This document shows positions 46,444-55,300 of a DNA stretch of 64,000 nucleotides, in pieces; position 1 is the first letter of the stretch, and every line of letters begins with the position of its first letter. Origin of the DNA: Clostridium putrefaciens. GTDB lineage: Bacteria; Bacillota; Clostridia; Clostridiales; Clostridiaceae. The notes under the pieces are model-generated. The model was not told the DNA's origin. It searched no databases and worked only from the letters and a program-made list of their open reading frames with translations. The translations under genes were made by a program, and so were the position numbers. Location of the stretch: positions 2,108,001-2,172,000 of the forward strand of contig NZ_UFWZ01000001.1 in NCBI RefSeq assembly GCF_900461105.1, in the 5' to 3' direction.

Positions 46444-46614
46444 TTATAATGAAGCCCTATATATATTAAGCACATCTTGCGCTTCTAAAACCTTGAAATC
46501 TCCAAGCTTTCCACGTACAGTAGCTTGCTTTGCCATTTTTTCTAAGCTTTTTTCTTCAATTCCAACTTCTCTTAATGAAGAAGGTATTCCTAATGATACA
46601 AAGTATTCTTTCTA
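46444..46614 (-). pseudogene. Iron-containing alcohol dehydrogenase, C-terminal relic
   Basis: An uninterrupted 56-codon piece (EYFVSLGIPSSLREVGIEEK, then SLEKMAKQATVRGKLGDF and KVLEAQDVLNIYRASL) matches the C-terminus of Fe-dependent butanol/alcohol dehydrogenases. A TAG lies directly upstream and the catalytic metal-binding region is absent. It is a truncated remnant beside the catalase relic. Confidence 0.82.
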
Positions 46615-46657
46615 ATGAAATGCTTTTATTTAGTACTTTTATAAAACTTAAATGTAA

Positions 46658-47152
46658 TTAAAAGGTCTTTATACCATTCCATACCCTCTTTGCAAGTGCT
46701 GGTGATGCCATCTGCAAATGCCTTAAGACAATGTTTTGTGTCTCACCTTTTGCATGTACAAGACCAGATACAATATTCTCTACTAAGTTCTTTTTCCCAA
46801 GGGTTGAAAGAGATTCATATTTCTCTCCTGCTTGTGTAAAATCATCTGGTTCTTCTATTTCAGACCGCATAATTTCACCAGCCACATATCTTCCATTCCC
46901 ACTAGATACCATAGATTTTGGTGAGAAGTTTTGTTGTTTATTAATTGGTATATTACGAAAATCTGGTCCTAATCTATGGCGCTGTGCATCTGAATAAACA
47001 AAAGCTCTTCCTTGAAGCATTTTATCATCAGAAAATTCTAGTCCTTCAACCAAATTTGCTGGTGCAAATGCCAGTTTTTCTACTTGCTCAGCATAATTTT
47101 CTGGATTACGATTTAAAACCATCTTCCCTACAGGTAAAAATGGAAAGGACAC
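46658..47152 (-). pseudogene. Catalase, C-terminal relic
   Basis: About 164 residues match the C-terminal third of monofunctional haem catalases: PFLPVGKMVLNRNPENY, LAFAPANLVEGLEFSDDKML and YSDAQRHRLGPDF. The N-terminal two thirds with the catalytic His and Asn and the haem-ligand Tyr are absent. The 140 bp upstream have no matching frame and several stops. It cannot bind haem and is a remnant, although an ATG-like start is in frame. A catalase is uncommon in strict anaerobes, so this may be a lost acquired gene. Confidence 0.85.
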
Positions 47153-47294
47153 TTATATTTTAGAAGAATTATCTTTACCTGGCTGTGGCCCTAGTCCTTT
47201 GGGTTTATGGTCTATTCTAAGATATATGATGCCTTATGTTACCTCTTACTTCATGGTTAGAGGTGCTGGCGATTCACCTTTCATAATATAGTCA

Positions 47295-48515
47295 TTATAA
47301 AAGGTCATATAACTCCTTTAGATTTAAAATTCTCAACACGCTCTCATCAATTCTTGCTTCACTAATTGTACCATTTTTTATTGCATCATAAATACCATTA
47401 TAAGATTCCACAAAATCTTCAGGCATCAAGATAATATCAATACCTGCTAAGATTGTATTTATTGCACTTTCCTTCGATGAATATTTCTTAGTAATAGCGT
47501 CCATCTCCATTGCATCTGAAATAACTACACCTTTATAGCCAAGTTCTTTACGAAGCTTTCCTTCAATAATCTCGTTTGATAATGAAGCTGGAAGCTTATC
47601 TCCGGTTATGTTCGGTGCGGTTATATGAGAAATCATAACCATATCCGTTGTATCAATAGAATTTATAAAGGGCACTAATTCACATTTCTTTAATTCCTCC
47701 CAGGTTTTTTCAATGTACACCTCACCTGTGTGTGTATCACCTTTTGTATCTCCATGTCCGGGGAAATGTTTGACACAACTCATAATTCCCGCTTCATGCA
47801 GTCCTACAATTTCTGCAAATACCATTTTAGAAACTAAATCAGGATCATTCCCAAAAGAACGATTTCCTATTACTATGTTTTTAGGCTTTGTGTTAATATC
47901 AGCAACTGGCGCAAAATCTAAATTAAATCCATATGATTTTAGGTATGAGCCTATAGTGAATCCAACATCTTTTGCCTTTCCACTATTTTTGGTTTCTCCA
48001 ATCTTTTGCATACTTTCAAATTTAGGCACATCAAATTTTGGTGACTTTGCAATTCGTGATACAGTTCCACCTTCTTCATCAATACCTACAAACAATGGAA
48101 TAGCACTTTGCTTTTGCATATCCGAAATAAATGTAGTTAACTGCGTAGGATTTAAAATGTTTTTACTAAATAATGCAACACCGCCTATAGGGTATTTCTT
48201 AAGAGTTTCTTTCATATTTGTGTCAAGTTCTACCGCTCCATTGTTTGTTGAATCATTGATTTGTTTAGATGTTAAATTAAGCTCCAAATCATCAGGTCGT
48301 ATAATGAAAAGCTGCCCGATCTTTTCTTCAAGTGTCATACTCTGAAGTAACTTTTCTGCCTTAGATTCTGTTTGTGCTATAGATGATGAGTGATCCTCCC
48401 CTGCGTCAACTTGTGGTAAGATCGATGAATCATTAGAAGATGAATCCTCATTAATACTACACCCCGAAAGCATTAATAACGTTAAAACAAGTAATCCATA
48501 AATGAACCTTTTCAT
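47295..48515 (-). CDS. GH3 beta-N-acetylhexosaminidase lipoprotein (NagZ-like)
   Basis: The 406-residue protein starts with a lipoprotein signal (MKRFIYGLLVLTLLMLSGC) and a Ser/Asp/Glu-rich linker, followed by a GH3 domain. The NagZ motif KHFPGHGDTKGDTHTG holds the His-Asp acid/base dyad, and the nucleophile Asp lies in VVISDAMEMDAI. Such enzymes remove GlcNAc from muropeptides during wall recycling. In Firmicutes the enzyme is outside the membrane, as the lipoprotein signal predicts here. Single gene, no recycling operon adjacent. Confidence 0.93.
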   Translation of the reverse strand: MKRFIYGLLVLTLLMLSGCSINEDSSSNDSSILPQVDAGEDHSSSIAQTESKAEKLLQSMTLEEKIGQLFIIRPDDLELNLTSKQINDSTNNGAVELDTNMKETLKKYPIGGVALFSKNILNPTQLTTFISDMQKQSAIPLFVGIDEEGGTVSRIAKSPKFDVPKFESMQKIGETKNSGKAKDVGFTIGSYLKSYGFNLDFAPVADINTKPKNIVIGNRSFGNDPDLVSKMVFAEIVGLHEAGIMSCVKHFPGHGDTKGDTHTGEVYIEKTWEELKKCELVPFINSIDTTDMVMISHITAPNITGDKLPASLSNEIIEGKLRKELGYKGVVISDAMEMDAITKKYSSKESAINTILAGIDIILMPEDFVESYNGIYDAIKNGTISEARIDESVLRILNLKELYDLL

Positions 48516-48620
48516 ATTCTAAGTCTCCTTTAAAAGTTAAAATGTAAAAAATGCACTCCAAATAAACAAAATCTCTTATTTACATTTTCACAAGTCCCTG
48601 CCCCTTTGTGGGGACATAAT

Positions 48621-49010
48621 CTAACATTTCTTACTTAAGAATAAAAGATCTAAAAAAGATATTCCAAATGAAGTAGCAAAAGCTATAGTTAAATTTTTAG
48701 TTAAATCTATATTTCCAGATTTAAAGAAATGATCAAGTATGTAGTTAGAAATTCCAAATAAAATAAATATTAGTATAAATTTAATTAATCTATGTTTTAT
48801 TTCTGCCCATTTTAATTTTCTAATCTTAATTATAACCATTATAGGCGTAAATATCAGTATAAAAAACGTTAGATATAAATAACACATTCCAAACCTTATT
48901 ATTAATGGATGACTAATATTCTTATATACAATAAATAACATGGCTATAGTGGAAATTGCAAATAATCCAAAAAGAATTTTACTAAAGTTAACAAGTAAGT
49001 TTTTATTCAA
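48621..49010 (-). CDS. Small four-helix membrane protein, unknown
   Basis: This 129-residue hydrophobic protein (about four helices with short basic loops) is on the same strand as its neighbours but separated by about 75-105 bp on each side. No family motif is recognisable. The hairpin CCCCACAAAGGGG at about 48600-48615 on its 3' side may terminate it. Confidence 0.6.
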   Translation of the reverse strand: MNKNLLVNFSKILFGLFAISTIAMLFIVYKNISHPLIIRFGMCYLYLTFFILIFTPIMVIIKIRKLKWAEIKHRLIKFILIFILFGISNYILDHFFKSGNIDLTKNLTIAFATSFGISFLDLLFLSKKC

Positions 49011-49085
49011 TATATCTCCCCATTTCTAAAGGTGGCGTCTCACTTTATGTCCCATAACTTCCTACCTTTATTATAATATTCATGT

Positions 49086-49841
49086 TTAATATTTCTTCAA
49101 TTGTTCTTGATAAGCTTCCTTTATATTATTAATAATACTACATTCATTAAAACTTGTTTTGTAAATATTAGAGACTTTCATTACTCCCATAATGCTATTA
49201 GTTAAAAAAACACTATCTGCCGACATTAAATCAGACCTTCTGAACTTACCTTCAACAACATCAAAATTATTGATTATAAATTTTCTTACAATACCCTCAA
49301 GTAATCCACATTCTGTAGATGGAGTATATATTTTTTTATTCTTTACAAAAAAAACATTGGATATACTCCCCTCAGCTAAGTTACCCTCTGTGTTAAAAAA
49401 CAACACCTCGTTATATCCCTCATTAATACATTTTTCATGTTCTAATGTGATTTCTAAATAATTTAAAGATTTTAAGTATGTAATTTGAGAAAATTCATTT
49501 CTCTTAACGCAACTTATTTTAACTTTAAAACCATTCTTATAACGTTCCTTAGTATAATCGTTTTTTCTACTAGTGAATAATGTATTATTCTCTGTAACTA
49601 CTAGTTTTAAAACACAATTATTGCACTGAAGCTTCTTCACAGCCTCCAAAACTTCATTTTTAGTAATTTGTTTATATATTCCTATAATAAAAAGCCCATT
49701 ATTTATCCTATCTAAATGATCCTCAAGAAAAAGTGGTGCATTGCATACAATCATAGTTTCAAAAAGTCCTCTCCCAAAATAAAGACCACTATCTAAAATA
49801 ACCTTTTCATCTTCTACTCTATTACCATTTAAAAGTATCAT
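49086..49841 (-). CDS. pabC: Aminodeoxychorismate lyase (PLP fold type IV)
   Basis: The 251-residue protein belongs to the class IV aminotransferase family: GLYFGRGLFETM near the N-terminus, the PLP lysine K124 in YLKSLNYLE, and EGSISNVFFVKNKKIYTPS before the C-terminus. It follows pabA and pabB directly (15-bp gap), so the lyase that releases pyruvate and p-aminobenzoate is the best call, rather than a D-amino acid or branched-chain aminotransferase. It serves folate synthesis. Confidence 0.9.
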   Translation of the reverse strand: MILLNGNRVEDEKVILDSGLYFGRGLFETMIVCNAPLFLEDHLDRINNGLFIIGIYKQITKNEVLEAVKKLQCNNCVLKLVVTENNTLFTSRKNDYTKERYKNGFKVKISCVKRNEFSQITYLKSLNYLEITLEHEKCINEGYNEVLFFNTEGNLAEGSISNVFFVKNKKIYTPSTECGLLEGIVRKFIINNFDVVEGKFRRSDLMSADSVFLTNSIMGVMKVSNIYKTSFNECSIINNIKEAYQEQLKKY

Positions 49842-49856
49842 AACTGAAAAACCCCT

Positions 49857-51206
49857 TTATAGTACTTTCATTAAAGCCCTCGCTTTATCTAATGTTTCAT
49901 CATATTCCTCTTCTTTTTTTGATTCCCAGGTAACTCCTCCACCCACACCTAGATAAGCCTTTCCATCTTTCATAAGTATAGTTCTTATAACTATACTTAA
50001 ATCTACATTACCATCAAACCCTAAGTATCCTATACATCCTGTATAAATATTTCTTTTAGTATTCTCCAATTCCTCAATTATTTCCATAGACCTTACTTTT
50101 GGTGCCCCTGTTATAGATCCACCTGGAAAACATTCTTTTATGCAATCCATTGATGTATATTTATCTTTTAATTCCCCCATAATGGTAGATACTAAGTGAA
50201 ATACTGTACTATACTCCTCTAACTTAAAAAGCTCTGTTACCTTTACAGAATAAGGTTTACACACTTTACTTAAATCATTTCTCTCCAAATCTACAATCAT
50301 TAATAACTCCGACTTATCTTTTTGGCTATCTATAAGTTCTTGTCTATTTTTAAAGTCTTCCTCTTCATCTTTCCCTCTTGGTCTTGTTCCCTTAATAGGT
50401 CTTGTTTGTACAATATTATTCATTATCTTTAAAAACCTCTCCGGTGAAGAAGATACCAAACTAAAATCTTCAATATTCATAAATGCAGCAAATGGAGCAG
50501 GATTTATATGTCTTAAGTCCTTATATATATCGTAAGGTTCCTTTTTTGTTTCACAACAGAACCTTTGGGTTAGATTAGTAATATAAATATCACCATTCCT
50601 TATATACTGCCTAACCCTTTCTACCGTATCCATATACTCATCTTTACCAAAGTTTGATATAAACTTCGTATAGCTCTCATTTAGTTCTTTATATTCAATT
50701 TTATGACCCTTTAATATGATTTCTTTTAATTGATTAACACTATCTTGTTTTGACTTCAATATTCCTAAAGAGGTAATATACGTTTTCTTTTTTATATTAT
50801 CTACAATTACTGCATTATCATAAAAATAAAAATAACAATCAGGCACTTTCATTTCTTCTACATTCATACCAGGAATGTCTTCTATAGTTCTTACTATATC
50901 ATAAGAAAGGTACCCCATAGCTCCAACTACATATGGAAGCCCTGTATTATTTTCAATTCTATATCTATTAATCAACTTGCTAAGTTCTTCAAAAGGCTCA
51001 CCATTAAATCTTTTTTTATTTATAAAACAAATATTATTTTCATACTTAAAGGTAGCAAAAGAGTTTAATCCTATAAAAGAGTATCTACCTAAGTTTTCAT
51101 CCCCCATACCACTATCTAAAATCGTCACTGTTTTATCGTCTTTAAATACTGAGTAAATATCAAAAGCATCCAATTCTGTTTTTATTTCTTCAATTAAAAA
51201 CTCCAT
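49857..51206 (-). CDS. pabB: Aminodeoxychorismate synthase component I
   Basis: The 449-residue chorismate-using enzyme carries the motif TRPIKGTRPRG. The lysine in PIKGT marks PabB; anthranilate synthase TrpE has alanine there. FPGGSITGAPKVRSMEIIEE and YTGCIGYLGFDG are also conserved. It makes aminodeoxychorismate with ammonia from PabA. Its start overlaps pabA by 17 bp, so the genes are translationally coupled. Confidence 0.93.
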   Translation of the reverse strand: MEFLIEEIKTELDAFDIYSVFKDDKTVTILDSGMGDENLGRYSFIGLNSFATFKYENNICFINKKRFNGEPFEELSKLINRYRIENNTGLPYVVGAMGYLSYDIVRTIEDIPGMNVEEMKVPDCYFYFYDNAVIVDNIKKKTYITSLGILKSKQDSVNQLKEIILKGHKIEYKELNESYTKFISNFGKDEYMDTVERVRQYIRNGDIYITNLTQRFCCETKKEPYDIYKDLRHINPAPFAAFMNIEDFSLVSSSPERFLKIMNNIVQTRPIKGTRPRGKDEEEDFKNRQELIDSQKDKSELLMIVDLERNDLSKVCKPYSVKVTELFKLEEYSTVFHLVSTIMGELKDKYTSMDCIKECFPGGSITGAPKVRSMEIIEELENTKRNIYTGCIGYLGFDGNVDLSIVIRTILMKDGKAYLGVGGGVTWESKKEEEYDETLDKARALMKVL

Positions 51207-51795
51207 ATAACTCCCCCTTATTAGCCCTTTTTGCTTCTTCTAAGAAGTTCTTAAGCATTTTATGCCCACATTCTGTTAGTTCTGCTTCCGGATGAAATTG
51301 TACTCCTTCAACAAGGTATTCTTTATGTCTAACTCCCATTATAACTCCATCAGTCGTTTCACAAGTTATAATAAGACATTGTGGAAGTGTTTCCTTCTCT
51401 ATTACTAATGAATGATATCTTGTAACCCTCACCGGATTTTTAATTTCTTTAAATATACCTATATTCTTATGGTGTACTTCGAATACCTTCCCATGTATGG
51501 GTTCTTTACCCTTTATAATGTTAGCTCCAAATGCATATCCAATACTTTGATGTCCAAGACATATTCCTAAAATAGGAATCTTACCACTAAACCTTTTAAT
51601 TATATCTACACAAACACCTGACTGTTCAGGTGACTTAGGACCTGGAGAAATTATAATTCCTTGTGGTTGCATTTTTTCCACATCTTCTAATGTTAATTTA
51701 TCATTTTTATAAACCTTGACATCTTCCTTTAGTTCTTCTAAATATCTTACTAAGTTATATACAAATGAATCATAGTTATCCATTATAAGAAACAT
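51190..51795 (-). CDS. pabA: Glutamine amidotransferase, aminodeoxychorismate synthase component II
   Basis: The 201-residue class I amidotransferase has the nucleophile Cys in GICLGHQSIGYAFG and the His-Glu pair in GVQFHPEAELTECG. GGAG lies 9 nt before the ATG. It is the first gene of pabA-pabB-pabC. Such subunits are sometimes shared with anthranilate synthase, but no trpE is near and the partner here is a PabB. Confidence 0.93.
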   Translation of the reverse strand: MFLIMDNYDSFVYNLVRYLEELKEDVKVYKNDKLTLEDVEKMQPQGIIISPGPKSPEQSGVCVDIIKRFSGKIPILGICLGHQSIGYAFGANIIKGKEPIHGKVFEVHHKNIGIFKEIKNPVRVTRYHSLVIEKETLPQCLIITCETTDGVIMGVRHKEYLVEGVQFHPEAELTECGHKMLKNFLEEAKRANKGELYGVFN

Positions 51796-52257
51796 AAATT
51801 ATCACTCCTTACTATTAAGATTAATTATTCTGCTTTTATACCTGGTAATTACATTTTAACACTCAAAACTAAAACATTATGCTAACTAATAATTCCTACT
51901 TAATATAAATTTATATTAAAATAATTTTCAACTCTTATAAATCCATTATTTAAACAAAAATGTGTACTTTAAGCGTAGTAATGAGGATATTCATTCCACC
52001 AGATCTTATTTAGCAATAATAACACCGTTTACATTATTATACATCTCATATTCTTTATAAGTCAAACTCCTAATACATCATTAATAATAATAAAAACATG
52101 TATAGTATCTTTTAAAATCTAAAAAGCATTAAGTTTTAGTATTCTTCATCGCTATACCTTCCCTTATTCTTATTGTTTCATATACATATGATTAGAAGAA
52201 GGGTGTAGTTGATGTAAGCAAAGTTACACTCTCACTTAGAATATAATAAGTTACAAA
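51796..52257. other. Intergenic region, pab operon to subtilase
   Basis: About 460 bp, AT-rich, no intact gene. At 52145-52200 the minus strand encodes ETIRIREGIAMKNTKT, resembling ETIKIRDGRDVRE in the repeats at 62.7 and 63.9 kb, so it may hold an old relic of that family. The region must also contain the pab promoter. Confidence 0.35.
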
Positions 52258-52302
52258 GAAAAATAGCTAGCGCACCATTTTTTAGTACGCTAGCTCCTTA
52301 AA
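52257..52302 (-). terminator. Terminator of the subtilase gene
   Basis: AGCTAGCG.AC (from 52265) pairs with GTACGCTAGCT (to 52295) around a short T/A loop; ATTTTTCTTT follows on the minus strand, 10-50 bp past the stop. Confidence 0.8.
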
Positions 52303-52310
52303 AATTTTAT

Positions 52311-55300
52311 CTAGTTCATTTCCTTTTCTTTTCTTCTAGAAACAAAAATGCAAGCTCCACCTATAACTATTATTATAAGTCCAGATACTACTAGTTCATT
52401 CATACCTATTGGAGAACCTAATTTAGGTATTTTAGCACCATTACTAGTACTTGCTTTTACACTTGTGTCATTACTATTATCTTTAGTGTTATCACTAGAT
52501 GATTTAATATCTTCATTCTTTGGTTTGTCTTCACCTGGCTTATTATCTTCATCCTTTGGCTTATTATCTTCATCCTTTGGCTTATTATCTTCATCCTTTG
52601 GTTTATTTTCACCAGGTTTAGTATCTTCATCCTTTGATTTATCTTCATCTACCTTTTTTTCTTCTATAATAAAGTTTATAGTCTTTTCTGTTTTATTACC
52701 CGCTACATCTACAGCTGTAACAACTAATGTATGCTTTCCTAATTCTTTTATAGAAGTTCCATCATAAACCTTTTCATCAAGTGTCATTGTTATAGTTACC
52801 TTTTCATTAGCCTTAACCTCTGGGGTTACAGCTTCGGTATATACCTTACCTTCTTCAACCCCAGTTACTGTTACCTCCGGCGCTGTCTTATCAATAGTAA
52901 AGCTTACTTTACACTCCTCAGATACGTTACCTGATTTATCTTCTGCCGTAACGACTAAAGTATGATTTCCCTCTTCCTCTATAACTGTGCCTAAATATGC
53001 TTTCCCATCAAGTGTCATTGTTGTAGCAGCATCTTCATTAACTTTAATCTCTGGTTTTATAGAAGAATTGTATACTTTTCCATCCTCTACTCCTTCTATA
53101 ATTACCTTAGGTGCTTCCTTATCAACAATTACATTGTATTCTTTTAAGAAGGCATTTCCAAATAAGTCCTTAGCTTGTACTAAGACCTTTTCATTGTTCG
53201 ACACATTAACTTCGTGTTCAAAGTCCCTCTTATTATGTGACTCACCAGTAATAGGAAATTGATTTAATGTAAGTATATTGTTTCCGTTAATAAATAATGA
53301 ATATCCAAAACCATCATCTGCTGCAGTACCTTTAATCTTTAAGGTATCTTTATTTGTATATACATTTCCATCTGCATTTTCTATTGGTTCTGATATATTT
53401 ATCTTTGGAGCTTTATCATCATAAAGGATATCATAAACATAGTTATAATAAACCTTTCCATTAGCATCCATAGCAAAAACTGATACCTTTTTTCTTATTG
53501 AATCAATTGATACAGGTGCTTCAAAAGTTAAATCCTTTTTGATCACTACATCTTTGCCATCGATTTTCAATGTATTTATTCTTTTACTAACATAACCTTT
53601 TGCATTGTATATTCCATCCTTTACTTCGCCCTGAGTTGGATCTATTACAGTAAATGACTTTAAATTTGTAAATTTAATCATGAAATCTTGAGTTGAATTT
53701 TCATAACCCACGCTCAGTTCTGTTTTAGTAGAATTCAATGCTTCATCTTGTGCCACTATTTCTAATATATTATTTGCATCCCAAAGCCTAGTCTCTAATT
53801 CAAATGTTCCATCAGAGTTTACATCTGCTGTATCCCATCCAACCTTTACAGTAATCTTGTCAGGTTTACTTTCATTGTCAGTTACAACACCTTTTATTAA
53901 AACCTTGTCCGTGTTAGAGATTATTCCCTCAGTTCCACTTTGTACTGGAGAAGTTATTTTAATTACTGGAGCCTCAGTATCAACCGTAACCTTATAATTT
54001 TTAGTTATGGCCTCTATTACATTGCCATTAGCATCCTTAGCTATAATCTTAATTTCATTTACGCCTTCTTTAACCTTTAAGTCAAAGCTAAATTCAGACT
54101 TAGCTGTCAAATTAGCTTTTTCACCATTAATTTGGACTTCTTTAACATCCTTTGATACTGTTCCTATAATACGGTAAACACCATCATTAACTACGGATTT
54201 ATTAATGAACATTTTATCTTGTAAATTTTGAACACTCAGTACTGAACCAAGTGTTATCGTGTCCACTCCTATATTTAAAGCACTATCACGAGCTCCAATG
54301 CTAATACTATTTTCCATTACATTATCAACTTCAATTTTAACACTATAAATATCATCTTCAACCGCAATTGCTTGTTCTGCTTCAGATATACGTTCACCAT
54401 TTAAATATACGTGTGAATAACTTCCACCGCCTTCTGACTTTTCAATTAATTTTGAAGCTCCTGGACCTTCATCCTTTTGAGTCCATTTAACAGTAACGGT
54501 ATCTCCATCTAAATCTTTTTCTGCAGATAAGATTGTCACCTTTGGAGCCTCTGTATCAACCTTTAAAGGTAAATACAAAACTTGTGGCTTAGCATTTGGT
54601 AAATCAACCTTTGTTATTACTCTAATGTAATACTTACCATCCTTAGCAACTTCATACTTGCCAGTACTCCTATTATAGAAAGTTCCATCCCACATTCCCG
54701 AATAACACATTTGAGCACCTGCGTTTTGCTTTGCAAGCATTCCCTTACGCAGGTAATCTTCGTCTCCTAATGCTCTTAATACCTTTTCTGTACCATCATT
54801 CTTATCCACTACATCATACTTAATATTTTTAGCATTTCTAAGTACAACTAAGTAAGGTTGCGCAAAATCACAAGCATCATCACCATTAGGAGAAATGGCA
54901 ACAGTTTCCGGATCAACCTTTAAACCATGGTCTTTTGATTCTTCAAATTGACCAAGGCATACTGGAATATTTAAGAAAAGTCCCTCTGTTAATGTTGTGT
55001 ATCCACTTATTGATCCCTCTTCGTAACTTGGTTTATCAATTATAGATTCCTTGCCCCAATCTCCACAAAAACCCATGTAAGGTATAACTAAATCTGGTGT
55101 ATTATCTGACTTTCCTTTTAAATGAACAAAACCTTCAACAAATCTGTCTTTTTCTAACTTACTTGGTAAAGTTATATTCACTTCTATTATCTCTTCTGCT
55201 TGTCCCTTTAAAGATATTGATTCTTTACTAAACTTTGTTTTAGCACCTTCAATTATATAATCTGCAAAATGCTTATCCTCGTCAATTATATTTTGAGCTA

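Noticed and set aside
46658-47152. Intact small catalase
   Set aside because: Far too short; the haem pocket and catalytic residues are absent.
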